A DNA stretch of 64,000 bases from Halobacteriales archaeon QS_3_64_16. Its GTDB lineage: Archaea > Halobacteriota > Halobacteria > Halobacteriales > Halococcaceae. Position numbers and translations under genes: made by a program. Where the stretch lies: the NCBI GenBank assembly GCA_003021705.1, contig PXRJ01000054.1:1-64000 (forward strand), read 5' to 3'. Positions 26,955-34,870 of the stretch are shown here, one piece after another. The notes under the pieces were generated by a model, which saw nothing but the letters and a program-made list of their open reading frames with translations, ran no database searches and was not told where the DNA came from. The stretch's first letter is position 1. Each line of letters begins with the position of its first letter.

Positions 26955-27950
26955 ATGACAATGCTTTCGAGAGGGTGTGAACAGTGTGCCAAAGGCGGGA
27001 AGATGGTGCTGTTCGTCTATGGCTACTGTGACCAACGCGATTGTTTCTACTGCCCGCTCGGCGACAACCGGAAAAACGTCACGCAGGTGTACGCGAACGA
27101 GCGCGAGGTCAGCTCCGAGGAAGACGTCCTCGCCGAAGCCGAGCGAATGGGCGCACTCGGTACGTCGATCACAGGTGGTGAACCACAGGAAGCGATGGAA
27201 CGGACCTGTCGGTACCTCCGCCTGCTCAAAGACGAGTACGGCCCCGAGCACCACCCCCACCTCTATACGGGTATCACCGGCGGCCGGCAGAACATGCGCC
27301 GCCTCTCGGAGGCCGGACTCGACGAGATCCGCTTTCACCCACCCTACGAGCAATGGGGCGACCTCCACGACACTGACTGGGAAGACATTCTCTATATCGC
27401 GCGCGAGGAGGGACTGACACCCGCCTTCGAGATTCCGGGGATCCGTGCCGAACCCGAATTTCTGGAGTTCCTCGACGAGGGGGCCGCGGACTTTTGCAAT
27501 GTCAACGAGTTCGAGATGAGCGATGGCAACTACCGCCGGATGCAGGAGGAGGGCTTCGAGCTCCGCGAGGGCCACATGAGCGCCGTTTCCGGCAGTCACG
27601 ACGCCCTGGAGATGGCGAGTCATCCGAAGGTCTACTTCTGTACGAGCGTCTTCAAGGACGCCGCCCAGCACAGAAATCGGCTCCAGCGGATGGCCGAGCG
27701 GGTCGGCCGGGAGTTCGACGAGGTGACCGACGACGGTACCCTGGTCTACGGCAAGACCTGGGAGAGCGCCGAGCAACTGGCCCAGTTCGGCGTTCCCGAG
27801 GAGTTTTACACCAGCAAATCCGAACACGTCGAACTCGCCTGGTGGCTGCTCGAAGAGATGGTAGAGGAAGGTGACGTCGAGCGCGGCGAGGTGATCGAGC
27901 AGTACCCGACCGTCGAAGGGACCGTGGTCGAGCGGACGCCGTTGGCGTAA
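26955..27950 (+). CDS. Radical SAM protein of unknown specificity
   Basis: 331 aa. The iron-sulfur cluster motif is C25-x4-C30-x2-C33 (YGYCDQRDCFYCPLG), one residue longer than the usual CX3CX2C. A second pair C8-x2-C11 (GCEQCAKGG) precedes it. GTSITGGEP is the SAM-binding GGEP motif, and YTGITGG and DEIRFHPP follow along the TIM barrel. The family is archaeal and conserved, but the reaction is unknown to me. An ATG two codons in (26961) is an alternative start. A diverged copy of its last 11 codons lies 54 nt downstream. Confidence 0.88.
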   Translation: MTMLSRGCEQCAKGGKMVLFVYGYCDQRDCFYCPLGDNRKNVTQVYANEREVSSEEDVLAEAERMGALGTSITGGEPQEAMERTCRYLRLLKDEYGPEHHPHLYTGITGGRQNMRRLSEAGLDEIRFHPPYEQWGDLHDTDWEDILYIAREEGLTPAFEIPGIRAEPEFLEFLDEGAADFCNVNEFEMSDGNYRRMQEEGFELREGHMSAVSGSHDALEMASHPKVYFCTSVFKDAAQHRNRLQRMAERVGREFDEVTDDGTLVYGKTWESAEQLAQFGVPEEFYTSKSEHVELAWWLLEEMVEEGDVERGEVIEQYPTVEGTVVERTPLA

Positions 27951-28004
27951 TTTTCGGTACGAATCTCTACGCGAGTGAGTGAAACGAACGAGCGGAAAAG
28001 GTGC

Positions 28005-28040
28005 GAGGGTACGGTCCTCAAGCGGACGCCACTGGCGTAG
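28005..28040 (+). pseudogene. Duplicated 3' end scrap of a radical SAM gene
   Basis: These 36 nt read EGTVLKRTPLA-stop, against EGTVVERTPLA-stop at the end of the radical SAM gene at 27915-27950. Many differences between the two are synonymous, so this is a diverged coding remnant, not a recent copy. It marks a recombination scar or the end of a deleted homologue. Confidence 0.6.
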
Positions 28041-28127
28041 CACTCTAAGTTCCTCGTGTGCTTTTAGGGACGAAACTAACTTATCGAGGGAACACGTCAG
28101 TATTTCGTAACGAGAGGTACGCCTGCT

Positions 28128-28755
28128 ATGATGTCCCCCCGCCTATTCGCACTCATTATTATCGCCTTCGCCGTCCAAGGTGGCGGTTATTTCGGAATGG
28201 CCGGAATCAGCGGGGCGGTCCTGTTCGTGGATATCGGCTGGTCGATCGATTTCGCTCTCGCGGTCACAGATTGCAGGAATCGCCGACGTCGCGCTCGGTT
28301 TAGGGTGGGGGATCGCAGGCTTTGGACTGTGGACTACCCTCACGATCCCGTCTTCGTTCGCTGGGGTATACGAGTGGATCTGGGTATTCTTCGCGGTGTT
28401 CGGCGTGTGGAGTGGGATACGAATGCTTCAGGGAAACAAGCGTTATCGGCTGTTGGAGCCTGGCGAAACCATGCGCTCCAGACGCGAGCAAGTCGGCTGG
28501 GCGAGCACCACTGCGGGAATTCTCAAGCAAGAAGTCCTGCGGTCGATCGGGGTGTTCGGATTGCTGTACGTGCCGACGTCCCTCATCGCGGTGATTGGCC
28601 CGTCGCTCGACCCGGCTGCGTTCATCACCTATCTGCCGGCGGCGTGCCTGACGGTCGTGACCGTCGCGTGTATCGCGTGGCTCCGTATCGAAACTAGGGC
28701 CGGCCCGATGCCCGAACAGTTGCGGGAGGCACTCGGCACGTACCGAACGAAATGA
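28128..28755 (+). pseudogene. Four-pass membrane protein gene with one frameshift
   Basis: ATG 28128 starts a hydrophobic protein (LFALIIIAFAVQGGG, then GAVLFVDIGWSIDFALA). Near 28250-28275 the coding frame moves by one base and continues as SQIAGIADVALGLGWGIAGFGLW with three further hydrophobic segments to the stop at 28755. One extra base (or two missing) explains the break; there is no long homopolymer there. No family is recognised. The downstream frame alone would give a 191-residue protein from 28180, but its first 28 residues are not membrane-like. Confidence 0.6.
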
Positions 28756-28891
28756 AGGCGCAACACTCTCCGGTGTCGTCGCATACAGCGAGCGTAGCGA
28801 GCCGTTTCGCCGCGAGCGAACGGGGTGAGCGAGCGGTTTTTGTGCGATGGTCGTTCCCGTTCGCTCGCTAACGCTCGCTTACGAGAACAGA

Positions 28892-29015
28892 TTTTTGCTG
28901 GGGCCCGCAGTGAGCGCGATTGAAGGGAGTCGTTCGAAAGACGCTTCGCGTCTCTCGTGATGACAAAAGGCGCTTCGCGCCTTCTGAACCACGCGAGCGA
29001 GAACCCCAGCAAAAA
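28892..29015 (+). terminator. Hairpin element C with nested stems
   Basis: TTTTTGCTGGGG (28892-28903) and CCCCAGCAAAAA (29004-29015) pair perfectly over 12 bp with about 100 nt between. The loop holds smaller palindromes (GACGCTTCGCGTC and AAGGCGCTTCGCGCCTT). The outer flanks match element B at 21037. The whole 28756-29069 spacer holds no gene but is rich in GAGCGNAGCGAGC-type palindromes. Confidence 0.5.
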
Positions 29016-29069
29016 GGTGCGCGGTGACAACGCGTAAGCGTTTAGAGCGCTGCCTCGCTATAGGTCACG

Positions 29070-29579
29070 ATGCCCGAGTGCCCCCTCGCCGACGACTGCC
29101 CAAGCTACTCCGAACGGGTGACTGGAATGGGCTGTCAACACTACGGCAATCGTGGCGGTGCGGAGTGGTGTAATCACTACAACTCACCGATCTCCGAACT
29201 GAAAACCCAGCCAGTGAAACCCGGCGAGGAAGTCGTCGTCGACGTCTTCGACATCCACCGGTCGGGGGCCGGCGTCGGCCGGACCGACGACGGCTACGTC
29301 ATCCTCGTCGACGGCGTGTTGCCCGACGCCCGGTCGCGCGTGGAGATCAAGACAGTGCGCCAGAACCACGCCCAGGCCGAGGAGTTAGAGCGCCTCCCGA
29401 TGGACGAGAACGGAGAAGAAGGAGAGAAAGGAGACGAAACTAGCGCGGGCGATGCGATCGAAGAGGCCACGAGCGGTAGCGAGGAAAGGAGCGACGAGGA
29501 GAGCGAGGAAGCGAACTCGCGGCGGCGTCCCCGTCGTCCCGAACGACTGGGAAGTCGCGAGAACTTCTGGGGCGGTTGA
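29070..29579 (+). CDS. TRAM domain protein with an N-terminal cysteine cluster
   Basis: 169 aa. Residues C4, C10, C22 and C34 with nearby His and Trp form a probable zinc- or cluster-binding N-terminus (PECPLADDCPSY, GMGCQHYG, EWCNHY). Residues about 50-100 are a TRAM domain (GEEVVVDVFDIHRSGAGVGRTDDGYVILVDGVLPD), a small RNA-binding beta barrel. The last 60 residues are low-complexity acidic and Arg-rich. Archaeal TRAM proteins act as RNA chaperones, so a role in RNA folding or tRNA/rRNA modification is likely. It follows hairpin element C by 54 nt. Confidence 0.88.
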   Translation: MPECPLADDCPSYSERVTGMGCQHYGNRGGAEWCNHYNSPISELKTQPVKPGEEVVVDVFDIHRSGAGVGRTDDGYVILVDGVLPDARSRVEIKTVRQNHAQAEELERLPMDENGEEGEKGDETSAGDAIEEATSGSEERSDEESEEANSRRRPRRPERLGSRENFWGG

Positions 29580-29693
29580 GAGGGACAACGCCGACGTAGG
29601 GGAAGCGCCGACGTCAGTTACAAGCGCTGTGGACGCGAACCAGGGCACGGGTATGAGTATGGGTGTGTGGGAACACGCAGGACGATCGGACCG

Positions 29694-30167
29694 ATGACCG
29701 AGAACGGAGCCAGCGACGCGGCGAGGCTGCTCGAAGAGATCGGCTTCGAAGCCGAGCGGAGCGTACTGACTCGCCGACAGGCCGAAGTACTCGCGCTCCG
29801 CGAGCGCGGGGCCGCCCAGGCCGACATCGCCGCCCGGCTTGGCACCTCCCGGGCGAACGTATCGAGCGTCGAGGCGAGCGCTCGTTCCAATATCGAGAAA
29901 GCCCGCGAGACGGTCGCGTTCGCCGAGACGCTCCGTGCCCCAGTACGAGTTCCGATCGAGCAGGGCACCGATCTATATGACGTTCCTTCGCTAGTCTACG
30001 ACGCCTGTGACGAGGCCGGTGTGAAGGTCAATCACACGGCTCCGGAATTGATGAAGATCGTCGGCGACGGGGCAGGCGATGCGGTCACCGGCCGCAAGGT
30101 GAAAGCCCCGCTGTACGTCGGCGTGACCAGCGAAGGAACTGTCCGCGTCCGTCGCTCCGAAGTATAG
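29694..30167 (+). CDS. Tfx family DNA-binding regulator
   Basis: 157 aa from ATG 29694. The helix-turn-helix region is LTRRQAEVLALRERGAAQADIAARLGTSRANVSSVE (about residues 25-60), in the pattern of Tfx, a family first described as binding the fmd promoter region in methanogens; the haloarchaeal target is unknown. The C-terminal half (VPSLVYDACDEAGVKVNHTAPEL) is the conserved Tfx partner domain. It follows the TRAM gene by 114 nt in the same direction and may be co-transcribed. Confidence 0.88.
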   Translation: MTENGASDAARLLEEIGFEAERSVLTRRQAEVLALRERGAAQADIAARLGTSRANVSSVEASARSNIEKARETVAFAETLRAPVRVPIEQGTDLYDVPSLVYDACDEAGVKVNHTAPELMKIVGDGAGDAVTGRKVKAPLYVGVTSEGTVRVRRSEV

Positions 30168-30241
30168 GGTATAGGGCCGTCTCGATCGAACGATCCGGTC
30201 GTATCGTGTAGGCGAGCGGGCCTGCCAGGTCGTACCGGATC

Positions 30242-30526
30242 TCACCAGGTCTCGATGCGCTGTTCGTAGATGTCCTCGACACAGCCCTCACAGTCAGGAT
30301 GATCGGCCTCGTAGCACTCCGGTCGGCCGGCTTCGTCGATACGAACCGCCCGGCGCTCGGCGTACCGTCGGCAGACGATCCTGGCCTCGCCGTCCTCGTC
30401 GGTCGGGAGCCCGCGTAGCGCGGTTTCTTTGGCCTCGTCGTAGGCTCGCTTCGCCTCGGCGTACTGGCGGCCAGCACTCCGGACCCGTTGCTTGAGAAGC
30501 CGCTCGATACGACGGCGGTTGCTCAT
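30242..30526 (-). CDS. Small conserved haloarchaeal protein with a CxxC site
   Basis: 94 aa from ATG 30526 (MSNRRRIERLLKQR). Basic helical N-terminus, then GLPTDEDGEARIVCRRYAERRAVRID and ECYEADHPDCEGCVEDIYE with four cysteines that could bind zinc. I recognise it as a conserved haloarchaeal family of unknown function but am not sure of a DUF number. It is convergent with the Tfx gene. Confidence 0.65.
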   Translation of the reverse strand: MSNRRRIERLLKQRVRSAGRQYAEAKRAYDEAKETALRGLPTDEDGEARIVCRRYAERRAVRIDEAGRPECYEADHPDCEGCVEDIYEQRIETW

Positions 30527-30668
30527 CGACCGTTCCTTGCCGATCGGCGCACAAAGGACCGTCGTTGCTGTCGGCGACCGGTGCGTCGGACCGTTACGCC
30601 GGATTTCGAGCGGTTTGGAGGAGGGCTCCCTCGACCGACGACTTCCACTTCCACCTCGCATGGGGAAG

Positions 30669-30676
30669 TTTTTATA
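30669..30676 (+). promoter_or_regulatory. Putative TATA box of the RPA-RPAP operon
   Basis: TTTTTATA lies about 63 nt upstream of the ATG at 30739. An in-frame ATG at 30679 lies too close to the box to be the start, so 30739 is preferred; the transcript then has a leader of about 35-40 nt. Confidence 0.45.
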
Positions 30677-30738
30677 CGATGGCCGGCCAAGCGTCGGTTG
30701 TCTCCCATCGAGAAACAAGGCGGAGACAGGGAAAGACT

Positions 30739-31989
30739 ATGACGGACGTACACCAGCACGCAGTAGATATACACGAACAGTTTTCGGACCACATAGACGT
30801 CGACGTTGAGGACGTCGAAGCGCGCCTCGATACGCTAATCAACGAGTACCGGGTGCCCGCCGAGGAAGCCCGCCGGAGCGTCGTGAGCCACTACTTGGAC
30901 GAAGCCGGTCTCGAACGCGAGGACATCCGGGGCGAAAGCGAATCCCGGAAAATCGAGTCGGTAGACGCCCCCGAGCAGTGGATCGACGTCACTGCAAAGA
31001 TCCTCGAACTCTGGGAGCCCCGCAGCGAATCGGTGGCTCAGGTCGGACTGATCGGCGACGAGACGGGGACGATCAAGTTCACCAAGTGGGCGAAATCCGA
31101 TCTCCCCGAACTCGAAGAAGGGACGACCTATCACCTCGGGAACGTCGTCACCGACGAATATCAAGAGCGATTCTCGGTCAAACTCAATCGCACGACCGAG
31201 ATCGAGGAAGCCGAGGAGGACATAGCAGTAGAGGCACCCGATAGCGAGCGCAGCGAGAGCGAGGCGATCGAACTGGCGGCGATCGACACCGACGAGCAGT
31301 GGATCGACGTCACCGCGAAGGTCACCGACCTCTGGGAGCCCCGCAGCGAGTCGATCTCCCAGGTCGGACTGATCGGCGACGAGTCGGGCACCACGAAGTT
31401 CGTCTCCTTTGCGACCTCGGATCTCCCCGAGCTCGAAGAGGGAGCCGTCTACCAACTGAGAAATCTCGTCACCGACGAGTACCAGGGTGATTTCTCGGTC
31501 AAGCTCAATCGCACCACCGAGATCGAGCGCATCGAGGAAGGCCTAGAGGTCGGCGACAACACCGTCGAGAGCGAGGGCATCCTCATCGACATCCAGAATG
31601 GCAGCGGCCTGATCAAGCGCTGCCCACAGGAGGATTGTACGCGTGTGCTTCAGAACGGGCGCTGTTCGGAGCACGGCGAGGTCGATGGCGAGTTCGACCT
31701 CCGGATCAAAGGCGTTCTCGACGATGGAAAGGAGGTCCAGGAGACGATCTTCGATCGCGAGGCGACCGAGGAGCTCGGCGGAATCGACTTAGAGGAAGCC
31801 AAGGAGATGGCGATGGACGCACTCGATACGACGGTCGTCGCCGACGAGATCAGCGAGAAAGTACTGGGCCGGTACTACCGAGTCGCGGGCCCGACGCTCG
31901 GGCGCTACCTGCTCGTCAACGAGATGGCGGAGATATCCGGGCCGACGGCCGATCCGGAAGAACTGCTGATCAAAGCGAGGTCGATATAG
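30739..31989 (+). CDS. rpa3: Single-stranded DNA-binding replication protein A (Rpa3-like) with a duplicated OB fold
   Basis: 416 aa. Residues 1-65 are an acidic helical N-terminal region (HIDVDVEDVEARLDTLI). Two OB folds follow that are nearly identical in sequence (EQWIDVTAK..LWEPRSES..QVGLIGDE at about residues 79-156 and 186-263). A zinc finger C295-x4-C300-x8-C309-x2-H312 lies in the third OB-like region, and the protein ends YYRVAGPTLGRYLLVNE. It binds ssDNA in replication and repair. The short RPAP partner one base after its stop, as in haloarchaeal rpa3 operons, supports Rpa3 rather than Rpa1 or Rpa2. Known Rpa3 proteins are about 310 residues, which matches this protein minus one OB fold. 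Confidence 0.9.
   Translation: MTDVHQHAVDIHEQFSDHIDVDVEDVEARLDTLINEYRVPAEEARRSVVSHYLDEAGLEREDIRGESESRKIESVDAPEQWIDVTAKILELWEPRSESVAQVGLIGDETGTIKFTKWAKSDLPELEEGTTYHLGNVVTDEYQERFSVKLNRTTEIEEAEEDIAVEAPDSERSESEAIELAAIDTDEQWIDVTAKVTDLWEPRSESISQVGLIGDESGTTKFVSFATSDLPELEEGAVYQLRNLVTDEYQGDFSVKLNRTTEIERIEEGLEVGDNTVESEGILIDIQNGSGLIKRCPQEDCTRVLQNGRCSEHGEVDGEFDLRIKGVLDDGKEVQETIFDREATEELGGIDLEEAKEMAMDALDTTVVADEISEKVLGRYYRVAGPTLGRYLLVNEMAEISGPTADPEELLIKARSI
30973..31527 (+). repeat. Tandem duplication of an OB-fold coding unit inside rpa3
   Basis: Unit 1 is 30973-31206 and unit 2 is 31294-31527, each 78 codons, offset by 321 bases. They share long runs at protein level (EQWIDVTAK, LWEPRSES, QVGLIGDE, SDLPELEEG, FSVKLNRTTEIE) and are also highly similar at DNA level. 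Confidence 0.85.
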
Positions 31990-32598
31990 ATGAGCTCCGC
32001 ACCCACCCGAGAAATCGCGCGCCGCGTGTTCGCCCGCGAGTTCAACGACGCCGGCTACACGTTCAAGGAAAGCGAGGACGAACGCGCGCCGGTGTACTCG
32101 CTATTGCCAACCGGCGAGCGCGCCAACCGGATCCTCGCGGTTGGGACGCTCACCGAGACCGAGGACGTCGGCGAGGATTCGGAGTACTGGCGGGGCCGAG
32201 TCGTCGATCCCACGGGGACGTTTTTCGTCTACGCCGGCCAGTACCAGCCCGACGCGGCGAACGTCCTGCGGGAGGTCGAGACCCCCAACTACGTCGCGGT
32301 CGTCGGCAAGCCCCGCACCTACGAGACCGACGAGGGCGATACCAATGTCGCCGTCCGACCCGAGTCGATCACGGTCGTCGATAGCGAAACACGGGATCGC
32401 TGGGTGACCGAGACCGCCCAGCGAACGATCGAACGGATCGAGGCCGCCGAGGAGGAAGGCAGCGAGTACGCTCGGATGGCGAGCGAACAGTACGACCGGC
32501 CCGCCGAGAACTACCGAGAGGCAGTCCTCAGCGCACTCGAAGACCTCGATAGCGAGACCGACGGAGAGGACGCCGACGCCGGAATCGAAGCCGCCTGA
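31990..32598 (+). CDS. rpap3: RPA-associated protein (COG3390, Rpap3-like)
   Basis: 202 aa. It starts immediately after the rpa3 stop (TAG then ATG), so the two are one operon. TREIARRVFAREFNDAGYTFKE, then GRVVDPTGTFFVYAGQYQPDA (an OB-like beta domain), PNYVAVVGKPRTYE and RDRWVTETA are the COG3390 pattern. In haloarchaea this protein binds its cognate RPA and is needed for DNA repair. The short length fits Rpap3 rather than the much longer Rpap1. The last 25 residues are an acidic tail. Confidence 0.9.
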   Translation: MSSAPTREIARRVFAREFNDAGYTFKESEDERAPVYSLLPTGERANRILAVGTLTETEDVGEDSEYWRGRVVDPTGTFFVYAGQYQPDAANVLREVETPNYVAVVGKPRTYETDEGDTNVAVRPESITVVDSETRDRWVTETAQRTIERIEAAEEEGSEYARMASEQYDRPAENYREAVLSALEDLDSETDGEDADAGIEAA

Positions 32599-32713
32599 GC
32601 GATCTCGAGGAGAGATTTCGAGTAGCCTCGATCTTTTTGCGGTCGAATCGGGCTGGTACTGTCTGACGAACGATTAAGTGTGCGTAGCGTAGAGGAGTGC
32701 AGTACGAACGGCA

Positions 32714-33136
32714 ATGGGCAACAAGAACAAGACAATCTCCTTTCGCGTCAACGAGGACGCCTTCGAGACCCTGCGTGAGATCGCAGAAGAGCGCGACCTC
32801 TCGCTGTCGGCGGTGTTTCGCAACTACGTCGATATGCTGGTTGCCCACGGCGGCCAGGTCGAGGTCGTCCCCGAACACGAGGTCGACGACTCGGGGCCCG
32901 CGGACGACCCGACCGAGTTCCCGCCGAAGATCGAAGTGCCAAAGAGCTTCGTTCGCAATCACGAACGGCTCGAACTCGAGGCCGAACACCTCCGCGAACA
33001 ACTCGACGAGTACAAGCGCTACGTCACCCATCTGCGCGAACAGCTCGACGAACAGGACGCCGAGGACGTCATCCAGCTCGAGGATCTCGACAGCGAGAGC
33101 GAACCCGAAACCGACGAGCCCTACCGTCTCGGCTGA
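32714..33136 (+). CDS. Ribbon-helix-helix protein with a C-terminal coiled coil
   Basis: 140 aa. Residues about 6-45 (KTISFRVNEDAFETLREIAEERDLSLSAVFRNYV) match a ribbon-helix-helix DNA-binding domain: one beta strand, two helices. Residues about 75-115 form heptads (LEAEHLREQLDEYKRYVTHLREQLDE) typical of a coiled coil for dimerisation. The tail is acidic. It could be a small chromatin-associated or regulatory protein. It follows the rpa3-rpap3 operon by about 115 nt in the same direction. Confidence 0.85.
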   Translation: MGNKNKTISFRVNEDAFETLREIAEERDLSLSAVFRNYVDMLVAHGGQVEVVPEHEVDDSGPADDPTEFPPKIEVPKSFVRNHERLELEAEHLREQLDEYKRYVTHLREQLDEQDAEDVIQLEDLDSESEPETDEPYRLG

Positions 33137-33238
33137 CCGTCCGTCCCGCCCTTCTCACTACCCGTCCGGTTGCCGCCGCCCGATTCCGTCAAGCGGCAGC
33201 TCGTAGCGATGATTTCGTTGTCCGTTCTCGAACACCGG

Positions 33239-33694
33239 CTATCCGAGGAGTTCGCGGGTTCGATCGGCGGTTCGACGACTCATATCTTCGTGACCGTCCA
33301 CGCGGGCGAGATGTTCGACCGCCTCGAGCGTACGAACCGCGCTATCGAGAAAGGAGAGTACGTCGCCGGAGTAGGCATACAGCCCGTAGTCCTCGCCCAT
33401 CACATCGACGACAGCATCGGGCCCGAAGCCCTGTAACCTGAGTTCGATGAGGTACGCGATGAACTTCCGCTCGGGGTGGCCACAGTAGGGGTTGGTCTCA
33501 CAGGCACAGTCCAGGAAGTCCTCGGCGAAGGTAAGCACGCGCTCCTGGTTGGCGTCGTCGAGTTTTGCGATCCCATCGCCGGAGAAGAGCAAATCGAGGG
33601 TTGCACCGCTGAAAGCTCCCTTCGGGATGGAGCGTTCGAGCTGGGAGGAGAGCTGGCGGTGGTTCTTGAGATAAATCCGATCGGTGATCGCCAC
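33239..33694 (-). CDS. DUF5814-like conserved haloarchaeal protein
   Basis: 151 aa. Motifs: DRIYLKNHRQLSSQLERSIPKGAF, LDLLFSGDG, FAEDFLDCACETNPYCGHPERKFI with four Cys and a His likely to bind a metal or cluster, YSGDVLSFLDSAVRTLEAVEHLA and a helical C-terminus. I associate this with haloarchaeal DUF5814 proteins, found near or fused to helicases, but no helicase lies here. Function unknown. It is convergent with the ribbon-helix-helix gene. Confidence 0.7.
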   Translation of the reverse strand: MAITDRIYLKNHRQLSSQLERSIPKGAFSGATLDLLFSGDGIAKLDDANQERVLTFAEDFLDCACETNPYCGHPERKFIAYLIELRLQGFGPDAVVDVMGEDYGLYAYSGDVLSFLDSAVRTLEAVEHLARVDGHEDMSRRTADRTRELLG

Positions 33695-33770
33695 AGAGGG
33701 GATACTCGTGGCGATCGAATAAGGCTCACGGACCAGTTCTTTCGAGCCCAGCGCACACCGAGTCGTAACG

Positions 33771-33779
33771 TATTTTATT
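33771..33779 (+). promoter_or_regulatory. Putative TATA box of tRNA-His
   Basis: TATTTTATT lies 32-40 nt upstream of the tRNA 5' end, a usual distance for a processed archaeal tRNA transcript. Confidence 0.5.
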
Positions 33780-33810
33780 CGCGCGTGGATAAGAAAGGCT
33801 GTCGAAGCGT

Positions 33811-33883
33811 GTCCGGGTTGGGGTAGTGGTTATCCTTCAGCCTTGTGGAGGCTGAGACGCGGGTTCGATTCTCGCACCCGGAC
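33811..33883 (+). tRNA. tRNA-His (anticodon GTG)
   Basis: 73 nt. The acceptor stem is 33812-33818 (TCCGGGT) paired with 33876-33882, with the extra G at -1 (33811) paired to C73 (33883). That genomically encoded G-1:C73 pair is the identity element of tRNA-His. The D arm is GGGTAGTGGTTATCC; the anticodon stem-loop is CAGCC TTGTGGA GGCTG with anticodon GTG; the T arm is GCGGG TTCGATT CTCGC. No CCA is encoded and no intron is present. Confidence 0.95.
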
Positions 33884-34040
33884 TCTTCATTCCTGTTGCA
33901 GTGAGCTACTTCCCAAACCTAAGAGAGACGCCACAACGAGGATGTAGAAGGTGGGTTCAGACGCAAGCCTCGCTGGCAACGTCGAAGGAAAATACGAGCT
34001 ATACTCTCTGAGTCCTCTACCGATGCAGTGGTCGCCTATC

Positions 34041-34202
34041 TCACGGAGTGGCCCCGGTGAACCGGCCACAGAAGTCCTCCCAACAGCCTCGACAGAGCCG
34101 ATACTGAGTGCGCTCGTTCTCCGATTCGCTTTCCTCTTCGAGGTCGATCCGCCACTGTAATTCGGCCCGCATATCACACCCGGCGCAGGTAGTTTCTGAC
34201 AT
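34041..34202 (-). CDS. Small zinc-ribbon protein (53 aa)
   Basis: Start ATG 34202 and stop TGA at 34041. The sequence has an N-terminal pair C6-x2-C9 (MSETTCAGCD) and a second pair in LCRGCWEDFCGRF, the two-CxxC pattern of small haloarchaeal zinc-finger proteins, separated by QWRIDLEEESESEN. It is a paralogue of the 56-aa protein at 34599. No enzymatic motif; such proteins have been linked to adaptation and regulation in related haloarchaea. Confidence 0.7.
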   Translation of the reverse strand: MSETTCAGCDMRAELQWRIDLEEESESENERTQYRLCRGCWEDFCGRFTGATP

Positions 34203-34356
34203 TATTCAGTACAGGGACTCCACAGGAAAAGCACTTTCCCTACTCTCGAGAACGGCACGCGTTCGCCGCCCGAAGAGGCCGTTTCCGGTCGCTCGCTATC
34301 ACGACTCGTCCACGGTGAGTTGAGATATACGAAGGGGTCGGTTGCCCTGCGACCGA

Positions 34357-34602
34357 TCACTCCGAGTGCGCCGAGAGATCGGCTTCCAGATCGGCCCAAC
34401 AGTCCCGACAGACCATCTTGACCGCTTCCTCCTCGCCACCCGGTCCGCTCTCGTCGACGAGGACCGCCCGCGAATTCCGATACTGATTGGGACTGATACC
34501 CTGCCCACAGAGCGCACAGTCGGTGCCGGCGGACCCGTCCTCGGGCGCGTCGGCCGAGACGCTTCCCGTCCGGTCCGCGCTTCCGTGCTCTCGTTCGCTC
34601 AT
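34357..34602 (-). CDS. Small zinc-ribbon protein (81 aa)
   Basis: ATG 34602. After a 28-residue disordered acidic N-terminus come CALCGQGISPNQY and VCRDCWADLEADLSAH, a CxxC..CxxCW pair. The start overlaps the stop of the 56-aa gene by 4 nt (ATGA), so the two are co-translated. Different from its neighbours in the spacer but of the same fold type. Function unknown. Confidence 0.7.
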   Translation of the reverse strand: MSEREHGSADRTGSVSADAPEDGSAGTDCALCGQGISPNQYRNSRAVLVDESGPGGEEEAVKMVCRDCWADLEADLSAHSE

Positions 34603-34769
34603 GCTTCCTCCGGGGTCGGTCCGGCGAACCGATCGGTCATCTCCTCCCAGCAGGCCCGACACACCGAATAGCGGCTTCGCTCGGTCGAGCCATCTCGGTT
34701 GGTCTCGAGGTCGATCCGCCACTGTGACTCTCCCGACGTGTCACATCGCGCACAGACTGTCTCGCTCAT
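34599..34769 (-). CDS. Small zinc-ribbon protein (56 aa)
   Basis: ATG 34769 to TGA 34599. MSETVCARCDTSGESQWRID and VCRACWEEMTDRF give two CxxC sites. QWRIDLE and the overall layout are shared with the 53-aa protein at 34041, so the two are paralogues flanking the 81-aa gene. First gene of the coupled pair with 34357-34602. Confidence 0.7.
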   Translation of the reverse strand: MSETVCARCDTSGESQWRIDLETNRDGSTERSRYSVCRACWEEMTDRFAGPTPEEA

Positions 34770-34870
34770 GAATGGGGGCGTCCTCAGTACCGAAGGATTC
34801 GATGGTGTACCCTGATATATGTTTGCTTCGCTTCGGGGAACCGACGAAAGCGACGAGAGCGCCGTAGAAG

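Noticed and set aside
26325-28043. 572-codon minus-strand frame opposite the radical SAM gene
   Set aside because: Shadow of the radical SAM gene, whose cluster motif and GGEP motif are clear on the plus strand.
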